Shown: positions 13,196 through 25,589 of the stretch, piece after piece
Numbering within the stretch: the first letter of the stretch is position 1
Layout of the letters: each line of letters starts with the position of its first letter
Source: Stromatinia cepivora
Taxonomy: Eukaryota > Ascomycota > Leotiomycetes > Helotiales > Sclerotiniaceae
Reading direction: 5' to 3'
Assembly (NCBI GenBank): GCA_014898415.1
Contig: RCTD01000013.1
Coordinates: 682,001-746,000, forward strand
DNA: 64,000 nucleotides
The notes under the pieces: model-generated
What the model saw: the letters and a program-made list of their open reading frames with translations, nothing else
Database searches by the model: none
What the model was told of the DNA's origin: nothing
Made by a program: the position numbers and the translations under genes

Positions 13196-14277
13196 CTAAT
13201 CCCTTTTCAATCTACAAGATATAAACAACAGGATTATAGAATTTAAATAACAACAATTATAAAGTTTGAATAACAATAATCTAAAGTTCATATTTCTTCT
13301 CTTTGATATAAATAAAATAAATCTTATTTGGTATCCCAGATTATTATACTTTTCTATAATATACTTTAATTTGTGTACTCTATATTCATCGGAAAACAAA
13401 GAATAATTAAAGCTAATTATTTCTTTATTCTTTATTTTTTTGTTTTCGAAAAAGAATAAACTTCTTTTTAAGTTTAATAATTTGAAGTTCAAGTAAAAGA
13501 GTTTCTAGATTATCCATAATAATCAAGGAATAAGGAATAATTAAAATAACCGGAATTATTGATATTATTAGTATTACAAAAATCAAGGGATTATCCCTTC
13601 TTTCTTTTTTCTTTAAATATATTATCTGCTTTTTCCTTCTTTTCTTCTTTACCATTCTCTTTCTTTTATCCTCACTATCGTTCTCCGAAATCACAATATA
13701 CTTCTTTTGTTCAGCTTTTCGAGGATTCCGATGAATAATATAGTAAAGAAAAAAAAAACAACGATATAAAAGCGAAAGAACAATTTCTCTTTTCTTTTCG
13801 ATCTTCAATATTATCTTTATTGTAATTCTGTATTTCTGTTTGGATTATATAATCAATAATCAATATATTATAAAAATAGGGGATAAACGAAGAACTTATT
13901 TTCGAATTTTGTCGATAAATAATAATATAGTAATTTACTAAAGGATAAAGAAAAGCCGATAAAGAAATATACAAATAAATACTACAATTCCAATATCGAC
14001 AATTATTCAGCTTGAAAGAATCAACAAAGTATTCGCTATAGAAATTATATCTTCCAATGATTAACGACTTTATATATTGAATATATAAATGATTATTCCT
14101 TTCCCTACGATTCCCTTTATCTCTTATTTTGATTGAAAAGCCAGTAATTTTCGATAATCTTTTTTCTCTCTTTTCTTCATTTGATTCATTATCCGAAAAA
14201 CCTAATGCCGAAGGATCGAATGGATTGTTGTTATTAGACGAAAAAATACTCCTTCTTTTTTTTTCTTCATTGAACAA
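13196..14277 (-). pseudogene. Antisense reading region in C1, unknown membrane protein
   Basis: This lies between the end of RNase H and the 3' LTR of C1, but on the strand opposite to pol. Three overlapping open stretches in successive frames (14277-13711, 13808-13425 and 13492-13196) together cover about 350 codons. They are among the longest open frames in the whole island. The N-terminal part is Lys/Glu/Ser/Asn-rich (NNNNPFDPSALGFSDNESN) and is followed by RDKGNRRERNNHLYI. Hydrophobic segments follow: SIYLYISLSAFLYPLV, SFAFISLFFFSLLYY, and NPLIFVILIISIIPVILIIP after a very basic stretch. C2 carries the same region at 17103-18271 on the plus strand, with the same frame changes at the same places. 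I do not recognise the protein. It could be a captured host gene, an extra retrotransposon gene, or a decayed remnant. Confidence 0.6.
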
Positions 14278-15128
14278 TCTTTATTTCGATAATTACAAAT
14301 ATAGGATTAATAAAACTTTTTAATTATATAATAAAATTCAAGAATGAAATCTATTTCCAAATTACTATCTGAACTTATAATTAGAAATTGATCACAACAA
14401 ACAACAGTTTCTTTGACAAAAGGGAACGGTTTCTGAAATAAATAATAGTATATCATTCTAAAAACAGATTTAATTAAACTATACTCCCAAAGATCGATAT
14501 CTTGATTCGTTATCTATATTGGATTCATTAATTCTCTTTATTCGACTTATTAATTCCTCGAAAAAATACTGGGATCTTTTTTTGTATTCGATTTTTTCAA
14601 AGCTTTTTTCTCAATCACCGTTTGCCTAATACAATTGAGATTCATTTGCTTAACCTTCTTAGACCCCGAAATCTTAGATATAATAATAATTAATAAAAGC
14701 TTAATTAAAACAAAAACAAGAATATAAAGAGGGGATCTATATATCTTAAAAAAAAAAAAAATTTTATTTATTTTATTTCGTCATTACGATCAACATATTG
14801 TAGTCTAACAACTACATGTATTCTCAATTGCTATACTATAGGATCGATCAATCATTTATATTCTCCCGATAGAAAACTTTCTTTTTATTGTTCAAAATCT
14901 TGATTTTGAAGAATATCGCAGATAATAAATCGAAAATCAAAAGAAATTTGCGATTTATATATATTCAAATTCTTCTCTATTCTAAAAATACCAAAATCAT
15001 TTTAGGTTTATATATTACATTAATCTTTAATTGATATCTACTTATAATCGCCTTATATATTCATTTACGAATTATATGAATTACCATTTTTTATACCTTT
15101 CCATTTATTTCAGATCGTTTTCCGATTT
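14278..15128. other. C1 3' untranslated region
   Basis: AT-rich sequence between the start of the antisense region and the polypurine tract, with a poly-A run at about 14750-14761. The matching stretch in C2 is 16282-17102. Frames there (for example 16500-16826, minus) are not matched by an open frame in C1, so I do not count them as genes. A promoter for the antisense region would have to lie here or in the 3' LTR. Confidence 0.5.
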
Positions 15129-15136
15129 GAGGGGTG
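15129..15136 (+). other. C1 polypurine tract
   Basis: GAGGGGTG directly precedes the 3' LTR. The equivalent in C2, read on the minus strand, is GGAGAGTA ending at 16267. It is the expected primer site for plus-strand DNA synthesis and confirms the orientation of C1. Confidence 0.6.
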
Positions 15137-15616
15137 TATTATAAAAAGCCCTGTAATTTTTTATATCTTATAAAAAATCAAAATGTATACTTTTCAATCG
15201 AAATAAAGAATCTACTAATCTTTATTAATTTATCAATTGATAAAATGATCCTAATATATTAATAAACAAAGATCTAATTTAATTAAGATATATATCAATT
15301 AGATAATTATTCATTTGTTCTATATATATAGCTTTTGATTTATATAATCAAGGGTAAATTATTCAATTCTTTTACTTTATTAATCATGTGTACTGTTAAC
15401 TTTTGGTGCAGGAAGTAGTAGTATTATTGATTATGTAGGTTGAACTAAGGATCTATAATTCTAGTAGGAGTAGAATTGAGGTTATCCCCAAATATGGTCT
15501 GTGCACCATTGTGGTCTCGTGACCTCAATTCTAATCCTATGATGGCCTCATTTCCAACATGTACCATTTATTCAACGATCTCTGAAAGTGCTGTGTAATC
15601 ATACTATCCCGTGATA
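15137..15616 (+). repeat. C1 3' LTR, interrupted by D
   Basis: 309 bp of LTR sequence plus the 166-bp insert D and its 5-bp duplication. The inner end has decayed (TATTATAAAA in place of TGTCACGGAA), while the outer end keeps CCCGTGATA. Confidence 0.85.
15394..15559. mobile_element. Small TG..CA element D (solo LTR or MITE-like)
   Basis: A 166-bp insert in the 3' LTR of C1, starting TGTTAACTTTTGGTGCAGG and ending TTTCCAACA. It is flanked by the 5-bp duplication TGTAC (15389-15393 and 15560-15564); the LTR of C2 shows the unfilled site. TG..CA ends and a 5-bp duplication suggest a solo LTR of an otherwise absent family. It also has an internal inverted repeat, GGAGTAGAATTGAGGT against ACCTCAATTCTAATCC, so a hairpin element is possible. 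It is visibly less AT-rich than its surroundings, so it looks little touched by RIP. Confidence 0.7.
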
Positions 15617-15621
15617 ATAAT

Positions 15622-15957
15622 AATATATTGTTATATTCGATTAGGAATCGGAAATGGATATAACAAATTAGGGGTACGATTATATAAAACGGAATTGTGT
15701 TTATAGGCATAATAATTATATATATATCTGGTTATGATATTATATATTCTAGATTAGTAGTATTATTGAAATAATAAAAGATAAGTTTTGCTTATATCAG
15801 AATAAGCAGTGGAAACAGAATTATAAATTTCATGAATCAGGTAAGTTCGAAGGTTATCAATATCAGGTACTATTAGGCGGTCATTGTAGAGTAAAAGATC
15901 ATTTTGGAATAATATATATTTATGATTTTGGGTAACTTGTATTCTGAATATTAATAA
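15622..15957 (-). pseudogene. A1 fragment: integrase zinc-binding region
   Basis: A piece of A1 stranded between C1 and C2, colinear with A2 around 28735-29070. The minus strand reads NDLLLYNDRLIVPDIDNLRT followed by LIHEIYNSVSTAYSD.SKTY. This corresponds to the Ty3/gypsy integrase stretch LLLY.GRLVVP...LR..LI...H....AHPG..KT that leads into the HHCC finger. Confidence 0.8.
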
Positions 15958-16266
15958 TATCACGGGATAGTATGATTACACAGCACTTTCAGGGATCGTT
16001 GAATAGATGGTACATATGATTAGTAGAGTAAAAGAATTGAATGATTTGTCCTTGATTATATGAATCAAGAGTTGTATATATAGAACAAATGAATGGTTAT
16101 TTAGTTGATATACACTTTAATTAAATTAGATTTTTGTTTATTAATATATCAGGATTACTTTATTAATTGATAAATTGATAAGGGCTAATAGATTTTTTAT
16201 TCCGATTAAAAAGTATATACTTTGATCCTTTATAAGATACAGGGGATTGCGGGGTTTTCTATAATA
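15958..16266 (-). repeat. C2 3' LTR (309 bp)
   Basis: The outer end reads TATCACGGGATAG; the inner end is decayed (TATTATAGAAAACCCC on the minus strand). It lies 341 bp from the 3' LTR of C1, in the opposite orientation. Confidence 0.85.
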
Positions 16267-17102
16267 TACTCTCCAGATCGGAAGGCGATCTGAAACAAAT
16301 GGAAAGGTATAGAAAGTAGCAATTCATATAATTCGTAAATGAATATACAAGGTAATTATAGGCAGATGTTAATCAAGGATTGGTATAATATATAAACCTG
16401 AAATGATTCTGGTATTTTTAGAATAGAGAAGAATTTGAGTATATATAAATCGTAAATTTCTTTTGGTCTTCGGTTTGCTATCTACGATATTTTTCAAAAT
16501 CAAGATTTTGAATAATAAAAAGAAAGTTTTCTGTTGGAAGAATATAGATGATTGATCGATCCTATAGTGTAGCAATTGAGAATGCATATAATTGTTAGAC
16601 TATAATATGTTAATCGCAATAGCGAAGTAAAATAAATGAATTTTTTAAAGGTATATAGATCTCCTTTTTGTATTCTCGTTTTTGTTTTAATCAAGTTTTT
16701 ATTGATCATTATTATATCTAAGATTTTGGGGTCTAAGAAGATTAAGCAAACGAATTTTAGTTGTACTAAATAAACAATAACTAAGAAGAAAGCTTTGAGA
16801 GAATTAAATACAAAAGAAGATCTCAATATTTCTTTGAAAGATTAATAAATCGAGTAGAAAGAATTAATAAATTCAATATAAATAATAAATCAAAATATCG
16901 ATCTTTGAAAGTATAGTTTAACTAAATCTACTTTTAGAATAACATATTATCATTTATTTCAGAAACCATTTTCCTTTATCGAAAGAATTGCTATTTGTTA
17001 TAATCAATTGCCAATTATAGATTTAGATAATAATTTGGAAATAGATTTCATTTTTAAATTCTATTATATAATTGAAAGATTTTATTAATTCTATATTTGT
17101 AA

Positions 17103-18271
17103 TTGTTGAAGCAAAGATTGTTCAATGAAAAAAAAAAAAGAGAAAATGTTTCTTCGTTTAATAACAATAATCCATTCGATTCTTTGATATTAGGTTTTTC
17201 AGATGATAAATCAAATAAAAAAGAAAAAGAAAAAAGATTATCGAAAGTTGTTGGCTTTTTAGTTAAAACAAAAGATAAAGGGAATTGTAGGGAAAGGAAC
17301 AATTATTTATATATTCGATATATAAAGTCATTGATTATTGGGAGATATAATTTCTATAGCGAATATTTTGTTGATTCTTTTAAGCCGAATAATTGTCGAT
17401 ATTAGAATTGTAGTATTTATCTATATACTTTTTTACTAACTTTCTTTTATTTTTTAATAGATTATTATATTGTTATTCATCAGCAAAATTCGAAAGTAAA
17501 TTCTTCGTTTACCTTTTATTTTTATAATATACTAATTATTAGTTGTATAATCCAAATAGGGATACAGAATTGTAATAAAAATAATATTGAAGATCAAGAA
17601 GAAAAGAGAAATTATTCTTTCGCCTTTATATTATCGTTCCTTTTTTTCTTGTTATATTATTTATTAAAGTCTTCGAAAAATCGAACAAAAGAAATATATT
17701 GTGATTTCGGAAAACGATAGTAAGGATGAAAGAGAGAGAATAATAAAGAAGAAAAGGAGGAAAGAATGGATGATATATTTAAAGAAAAGAGAAAGGAGGG
17801 ATAATCCCTTGATTTTTGTGATATTAATGGTATCAATAACTCCAATTATTCTAATTGTTCTTTATTTCTTGATTGTTATGAATAATCCAAAGGCTTTTTT
17901 ACTTAAACTTCAAATTATTGAATTTAAAAAGAAACTTATCCTTTTTTGAGGATAGAAAAATGAAGAGTAAAAAAGTAATCGATTTTGATTATTTTTTGTT
18001 TCTCAATAAATATGGAGTATATGAATTGAAGTGCATTATAGAAAAGTATAATAATCTAGGATACCAAATAGAATTCATTTCATTTATACCAAAGGGAAGA
18101 AATATAAGTTCCAGATTATCGTTATTCAAGTTTTATAATTATTGTTATTCAAATTTTATGATTCTATTGTTTATATTTTATAGATTGAAAAAAGATCAGA
18201 AATATTCGAATTTTTGTTTTGTAAGGTTCTTGGTGAGCCTATCAGTAGTTATATTGGTGGTCGATAAATAG
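17103..18271 (+). pseudogene. Antisense reading region in C2, unknown membrane protein
   Basis: This is the counterpart of 13196-14277 in C1, again opposite to pol. Open stretches 17103-17405, 17701-17949 and 17918-18271 keep recognisable similarity to the C1 stretches: NNNNPFDS..LGFSDDKSN, a near-identical IKSLIIGRYNFYSEYFVDSF, RRDNPLIFVIL, and a C-terminal segment KCIIEKYNNLGYQIEFI. One Trp codon (TGG in C1) is TAG at 17403-17405. The last stretch continues past the C1 stop into a further hydrophobic tail (FVRFLVSLSVVILVV). The frame switches between stretches match those of C1, so they predate the split of the two copies. No known family was recognised. Confidence 0.6.
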
Positions 18272-19452
18272 GTTATATAAAAGTTTCTTTTTGAATATTC
18301 TTGATATAATTATATATTTTGGATATCGATATAATATAATTTCATAATGATTCATTTATTTTCATCAATTATTAATCTGATTGTTTGTTGATTATTGTAA
18401 AAGATCGTTACAGATTCTTTTATTGTTAAATCGATCTTTTTTAAGAAATGTAAGATTGCTATAGTTTTTTTTGATGTATATTCGATTTCAAGAAACTTTA
18501 CTTTAATAATCGAGATAGTCATGGTATCTTGTTTGAATACTTTCTATATAATTAAATCACCGAAAAAGAATATAATATATCTTTGAAATAATTAACAAAT
18601 ATCTGAATCATCTACAAAAGAAGTATTTAAGAAAACGAGAAGTTGTAGTATTTGATTACCGCTATATTGGATTATAAGATATTTTGTATTTTATAAATAT
18701 TATAAATAGTAATCGATAGTTTTTATATAATCGTTTAATGAATTGATCAAATAATGGCTTAGTTGTGAAACAACGAATGATATATCCGTTTTTATAGTGA
18801 TTGTAATATATAATATTAAACCCATTTTCTTTTGATATATTTTTATAATATATACAGAAGTTTAACCTTGATTTTTCCGAAATACCATTATCGAGAGCGA
18901 TGTGTTTATTGTTTCGTTTGTTGCTTTGAATTTCTTAGTAATCTTTTCAATATATATGTTATGAGTTAATTATAACTTTTTCTTGAATCGATTACAGAGT
19001 ATATGTATATCCAGAAACCATTTAGTATTTCTTAGGTTTCGTAGTTCATATATAACTTTGATTCCCTTGATGATCTTTGTGGTAATTGATTCGTTTTTCT
19101 TATAATAAATGATCTGAACGTTGTCTACAAAGAAAAGAATCATAACAATGTACTTTAGATTAATATATAAATACGGTTTCTTTTTGTATTATACCAATTC
19201 TAGTTTTTCGAATGTCCGAGTGAAATCCCTAAATTATATAATTGAGGAATCTTGTAGATTATACAAAACTCGATCGATTATAATATTTTTGTTTGGGATT
19301 TTGTATCTATCAAATAGATAATATACAATTAAAGTATTGAAAGGATCATATAAAGTATTGACAAAGGTATTGATTATATTGTATTGCTTTGTTTCGAAAT
19401 TATATTTAACGATAATTACTATTACGATTTGGAATGATTGATTTACTAATAT
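18272..19452 (-). pseudogene. C2 RNase H and reverse transcriptase region
   Basis: Minus-strand equivalent of C1 12000-13195. Around 19100-19330 the minus strand holds the RT segment with the decayed catalytic box. An open frame on the plus strand at 19121-19321 is only its shadow. B2 interrupts the region at 19453. Confidence 0.6.
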
Positions 19453-21127
19453 TGTGACGAACCCAACGAGCGTTTAAAGATCAATCTTAGAATTAAAAGC
19501 TACAGAGCTAAAGAGAGTGTGCTACGAAGCTATATATATGATCGGCTCGGAGCTTAGTATTGTACTAGTCCGATCGGATATGATCATGTATATTTCGTAA
19601 TACTACCCCCCTCTTCTGAAGAGTTCGCCTCGAATTTATTTTAAACGAATGATTTAAGTATAAAATGATTATTAATCTTCTTTTGATAAAAATTCCTGAT
19701 ATACGGATTGTATTACAATCAATAAATATGTATTTATTGTACTATATATCTCCTCCAAGTGATCTTCAAAATATCGATTATTGATTATCTTTTCTAGATC
19801 TTCATTATTATCGTTTTTGGGTTCGATAGTCGGTGTAATAATTGGAACAGGCTTTTATCGATCTCGGATTCCTTGATATAGGTTTAATGAATATATTTAT
19901 ATTTAATAAAAGTTACTTTTATATTGTATATATTTATTTTGTTTATATAAAAAAGTTCTTTCAGAAAGAGAAAACTCGGGTATTCATATACAGGGTAGAA
20001 TCAAGGTACGATCGGGTTTATCCGGTTGAGTATCAAAAGGGTTAAGGGTATCAATGATATTAAGGTTACTAATATCCATTGGATTGTGATTCCGAGAATG
20101 GGATGGATTCTGTAATATATATAGGGTTCTAGATTCATTAGAATAGAATGATATAAGGAATCCATTCGTTGTGTGAACAGTTAATTGTTATATGATTTGA
20201 ACAAAGTCGGGATAGAAGTAGGGAAGAGAAAGTTATTAAGAAAGATGATTTTTAAGAGTAATATTGAATCTATTACGAAAGGTTGAGATTTTATTCGAAT
20301 CGGATCAATTCTGATTTTTGGTTTTGTAAAGGATTCTTTTGAATTTTGTAATATAAGTATATAGAGAATCGATTCCTTATTTGAGAATGAATAGTTTATT
20401 TTCAGCTTTTTGAACTTTATTTGGATTGTTGTAAACGTATATAAATTGATCCAGGATCGTTGTATGATCTAAGGGAATATTTTGATCAAAAGAAGAAAGT
20501 TGAGGTAGTACTATAGTTTGTATATAAGATTCGAGATTGAGATAAATATAGTAAAATTGAATTATAGAATTGCCGATTACAATGTTATCTACTTATAATT
20601 TCGTTCGAATCGAAGGAAGCCAGGTATCGAACTTTTGAAAGTTATTATTGAATTTTTCAGGATTAGGGAGGGAGGGTTTTGGACGAAAAGGAGTATGAGC
20701 AGTAGGAATGCATTCGAGAATTAGGGAGTGTAGGAACGAGATTTCATTCTGCTAACAAATCATTTTGCCACGAAGTTCTACAATCACAAGGTTTATCGAA
20801 TTATAATCTATAATTTAGAAATTAAGAGTAAGAAAAAAGATAACATTTTCGAATAATATTAAGAAGATCTATATACAGGCGAAAGAGTATGAATATATGC
20901 CTAGATAGAAGCAAACAAAGTGTACATGAGCATATACAGATATTATTCCATTTCTTATCTGGAAAAGCTTTTAATAATATAACGAACCCAACAAGCATTT
21001 AGAGATTAACCTTAGAATTAAAAGTTACAGAGCTAAAGAGAGTGTGCTACGAAGCTATATATATGATCGGCTCGGAGCTTAGTACTGTACTAGCCCGATC
21101 GGACGCGATCACGTGTATCTCGTGACA
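19453..21127 (-). mobile_element. Non-autonomous LTR element B2
   Basis: A 1,675-bp element with 150-bp LTRs at 19453-19602 (3') and 20978-21127 (5'), inserted in the RT region of C2 with target duplication AATAT (19448-19452 and 21128-21132). The polypurine tract next to the left LTR reads AGAGGGGGGTAG on the minus strand. It holds no reading frame of note. Being inside C2, it is a third-level insertion (B2 in C2 in A1). Confidence 0.9.
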
Positions 21128-23775
21128 AATATAGCAATATAAATAATCTTAATAATACTTTTAATCTGAAGATCTCTTTGTATTATTAAATATAAACAGC
21201 AACAAATGATTAAACCTTGATTATTATATTTATATATAAATATCTATTGAAGAGAGATCGGTTTTGAAGGTTCCGATCCAGAATTGATTTTATGTTAGGT
21301 TTTCTTAACCTTAAGATTATTAATCTCAAAATCATAGTTTTATTTGAATCAATATTTTATTTGATGATTTTCTAATTAATAATAAAAACGAAGTAATTTT
21401 GGAGCTATAAATATATGAATTCGAGGAAATAGTGTTGTTTATAATCCATTAATTATAAACCAAATGGAAAACAATAATGGTTTTGCTTCAATTCTAATGA
21501 TAATTATATTATAAATTGTTACAAATTGAGAATACTCTTTTATATCATCTATTCCTTATTGATCAGATCAGAATATAAAATGAAAATTGTTTAAGTAAAA
21601 TAATTCTATTGAGTTTGTCCTTTGAGATATAACAATTCTTATATAGGATCCAATATTGGGATCGTTTCTTTGATGGTATTACTATATACATAATTACCTT
21701 TATATATATACTAATTACTTTGAAATACGAAAGCCAAATAACTTTTGAAAAAGAAGTGATTCCGAATAATAATTATATAATTGAAACTCAAACAGATTGA
21801 TCTGAACCCTGGGTATTTCAATCTTTATAATACAAGCTTTTTTAAACATCTATTCGAGATTATAAATCCGCAAATCCTTTATAAATCGATCAAATGAATA
21901 TATAGGGTACAACAATCTTTATAATAATTGGATTTCCTTTATAGAATATTCTGATTGATCATTCTAATATATATACTTTTTTTTGGAACATTGAGATTGA
22001 TCAATTGAAACAATCTCTAAATCATTTTCATATATATTACAAAAAACTTTGATAATATGATCAATAAACTCATACTTTATATTCCCTATATCAATATATT
22101 CAATAAAATCAGGATCTGTATTATTGTTACAAATATCTCCTTAAATAATACCAATATCTTTATTTGCAAGATATAATTGTTTTTCAATAAAAAAATCGAC
22201 TTCTTTAGTTTTTTTAATGAAAAAATCGATTAATATTTATATATTTTCATTATATATTTTATTTTTATCATTTAAAGGATTAAATAAATTGAATAATCCT
22301 AAATCGATTTCTTTATTCCTATTATCACTCTTCAAATCTATATCTACCTTTAAAACCAATTCGTTTATAAACAATAGATTTAAAGTACATTTAATAAATA
22401 AATCAAGGATTTTTCGATCCGTGAAAATAAATAGATAAATGAAATCCTTATAATTGTTCTTGTTTTGAATGATCGTTTCATTCAATTTGATATAATCTTG
22501 TAAATCAAAGATTCTAACAAATTATTTAAATTCTTTTGTAATATAAATATCGATTATTCGATTGATAAAATCTATATAATAAATGAATTCTTCATTGAAC
22601 ATTACGTTTCGAATAACAATAACTCTATTAAGTTTGGATATCTATATATAATAGATCAATATATTTGAAATATAGCCTACTAAATACTCAATATATATTT
22701 GAGGATTGGTTTTATATTATTTTCTATTAATTCCAGTTTCTTTATTCTTATTCAAAAAATAAATTTGGTATTTATATTTGTAGATTTCATTTTAATTGAA
22801 ATGAAGATTGTTCGATATTTTCTTTACAAGTAGGGGATTATTTTTGCAAAGATAATCATAGAATTATATATCGAATATTTCATTAAACGATTTGAAGGAT
22901 TTGGTTTTCAAAGGATTTATATTATATAAATAAATAATAGTTTATATCGCTTTCATTTACAATTTGTTCAGTAAATCTGCTATAATCTGTATTTTTATCT
23001 GTTTTGTGATTATTTCTTGTTCTATATATTCTGATCCTTTATTGGGTTCATATATATGAGATAGGGATAATTCGAATTCGATGCTTTTTTACTTGATTCA
23101 TTTCTCAAATAATGTTTCTTTTATAATTCCAATAATAAATATATCATTATCCTGTTTGATCATTATGATCGTTAAACTGTACTTATGATGAACCCAGGCT
23201 ACAAAGCTTTGAATAATTGCAAATACTTCGTTATATATTTTGCAATAGATTAGATATAAAAAGATTTTGTTATAATATATTTCTTTAATCAATAGGAATC
23301 ATAATATATTATTATACCCTTTATCGAAATCAAAAAGATCCTATTGAATTTTGTAGAAAGGCCAAAATAGTTGATGATCATTTGGAATATAAGAAATAAC
23401 TTGCTTTGTATAAATGCGAGTACAATCAGTATAATTGGAACAAGTAATATTTTTTATTTTGATGTTTTATATTATAAATATTAAATATTCAAAAACTTCT
23501 TTTTCCAAATATTTAAAGTATTTATATTACATTTTATTCGTATCTTTTTTTGGAAGAGATGGATTGCGAGAACAATAGAATGTTTTGTTTATTTTTCTGT
23601 TTATTATTGGGTATATTATAGAAGAGTTGTTTATAAGAATAAATAAAAGAGTATTCGAATAAGTAGAAAACAATTTGTATTTTAAGAATACAAAATTTTC
23701 AGTATAAATGCATTGAGCAACTATTATACTATTTGTATAATCTCCTTTACGAAAAATACAATTATATCCTGAAAA
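21128..23775 (-). pseudogene. C2 reverse transcriptase start and integrase region
   Basis: Minus-strand equivalent of C1 9300-12000. The longest survivor is 22485-22237, whose product parallels the 10590-10838 segment of C1 (shared NKNNYKDFIYL, LDLLF/LNLLF and DIDL blocks). A frame at 23292-23098 reads KIYNEVFAIIQSFVAWVHHKYSL, which suits the integrase core region. No intact domain remains. Confidence 0.6.
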
Positions 23776-24042
23776 TTATAGGCCAGCTTTTTCCAATCGA
23801 ATCTTCAAAACGATATTGATATAAAAATCAAGGATGAATATTATATTATTCAAAATCAAATCATTATTAGGATAACCTTTTCTCTTAATAATCCCTTTAA
23901 TAATACGAACCCTATATTCTAGAATTTGGAAACTAGAAGTGCTTACTTCTACAAAATCATTAGGATCGGATAATCGATATCGATGATTATTTAGTAGAGA
24001 TATGTTGTTTATGATATATATAGTATTATAATTATCAAGCAA
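23776..24042 (-). pseudogene. C2 protease segment of copia pol
   Basis: An 88-codon stretch parallel to C1 9003-9299: LDNYNTIYIINNISLL, RLSDPNDFVEV, IKGIIK, NDLILNNIIFI..FYINIV. The catalytic DSG has become DNY here and DNC in C1, consistent with independent mutation of the same site in the two copies. Confidence 0.75.
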
Positions 24043-25589
24043 AGTATTATTGAATAGATGGTATATTTTTATTGTTGTAGAGTATACCCCTGATTGGTTA
24101 TATCGAGTATCTAAGATAATAATATTGATTGAAGGTTCTGGAGGATCAATAAAACCTTTTATTCATTTTCTTTTGATTCAATTAAGGTGAAATTGCTTTT
24201 ATGAATATGATTTTGTTCGATCCCTAATTGCTTGTAGTTTGTTTTCGCTGAATATCTTTTTGAATAATGGATTGGTCCTTTTGGTGAATATTAATTCTAT
24301 GGCTTTGTAATTATATATAGTATGATTATAATCAATTCTATTATTCCATTCAGATTCGATTCTATAAGGATATTCCCAGATCTTCTTGATCTTTTGATTA
24401 CTTTCAGAATTGATATTCTTTTTATTCTTTTTAGATCTTTTATTATTTTGAAAAGAAATAAATATAGAATATACTTTTCCTTTAGTTTTTGGGGAAATAG
24501 AATCCTGGAAAACTAATTCTTCAAAAACGTTTTCGAATTGTTTGAATAAGAGGTTAAATAATCCGAATTGATTGTTTATTTCGATTTATATAATTATAAT
24601 ATTTGTTTAGGTTAAGAGTATCCTGATATTAATGGTTTATAGAAAAGTATTGATAGCGATTTTATCCTATACTTCAGTGATCTTGTATACGAGAGTTTTG
24701 GTGTAGGTTATAGTCTAATCCCTGTGCTATTTGATAGGGTTGGTTTTGTTGAGCGAGGTTTGTATTAGAATAGATCGATATTCTTGTAATATTACAAGTT
24801 TGGTAGTAGTTATTGTAAATGCAAGTTTCTTTTTGAGTGTATTGATGATTGTCTTAAGTAGAAGAGTTGTAGTATTCTGATTGAGAATGAATAATTTTAT
24901 AAAGTGTATTTGATCAATTGACAATTCGATTTATTTGTAAATATCCTTGAAAGCTTTGTAATTCTGTATATATTCTTGTTGTTGATATCGATATTCCAAT
25001 TAGAAAAAAGCAAGTTTGAAGGAGATTTCTTAGAAGGTAATTGGAAATGGAGTAGTGGATCTATTAGAAATGGATCCCAATGTATTATTATCAGAATCTT
25101 TTATCTTTGTATTTCTATTAGTATTTTCTTTGGATTAAATTGTTATAAGATATTCCGAGAATTCTTTTTGGTATTAAGTTTGTTTCTTTTGATTATATTT
25201 AGTTTGGAAATTAATAGTGGAAGATAAAACAGATGATTTGATTGAGAATCAATCGATCTGAATACGGATAGATTTACTCGTCAGATCGGAGTTTGGAATG
25301 GATATCGTTGATATGGAAATAAGTAGATCGTTCTTTGGATTGATTGAATCCCAAATTCCTTGAACTTGATATTTATTTTTCAAGTGTAGATATTACTCCA
25401 ATTATTGAATATGGATTGTAAAAAGAAGATCATTTTGATCCTTTATTATATTGAATGAAGGTAATTGAATTGATATAAATATTGAATTATAAATAAAATA
25501 GAAATAATATTTTAAGAATAATCTTTTGAGTATTTAATAATCACTGGATAGGAAGTTGTATAGATTTTAAGAGTTATTGGGCTTATAAC
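24043..25589 (-). pseudogene. C2 gag region and leader
   Basis: The stretch between the protease segment and the 5' LTR of C2. It is AT-rich with no meaningful frame. A frame on the plus strand at 24976-25227 has no counterpart in C1 and is taken as chance. Confidence 0.5.

Larger units (their letters stand above)
7177..15616 (+). mobile_element. Ty1/copia LTR retrotransposon C1
   Basis: An 8,440-bp copia element on the plus strand, inserted in A1 with target duplication ATAAT (7172-7176 and 15617-15621). Its LTRs are 7177-7485 and 15137-15616; the second is 309 bp once insert D and its duplication are removed. A primer-binding-like site follows the 5' LTR and a polypurine tract precedes the 3' LTR. 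The order of domains is protease, integrase, reverse transcriptase, RNase H, which is the copia order. Without D the element is about 8,269 bp, matching C2 (8,261 bp without B2). All sense frames are broken. An antisense reading region lies after RNase H. Confidence 0.92.

Noticed and set aside
16369..16826. Hydrophobic minus-strand frames near the 3' end of C2
   Set aside because: The matching stretch of C1 (about 14570-15000) has no equivalent open frame, so I treat it as 3' untranslated sequence.
19121..19321. Plus-strand 66-codon frame in C2 and its twin at 12074-12277 in C1
   Set aside because: Although matched between copies, both are the antisense shadow of the copia RT segment, whose sense translation matches the known family.
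24976..25227. 83-codon frame in the leader of C2
   Set aside because: No counterpart in C1 and no recognisable motif.
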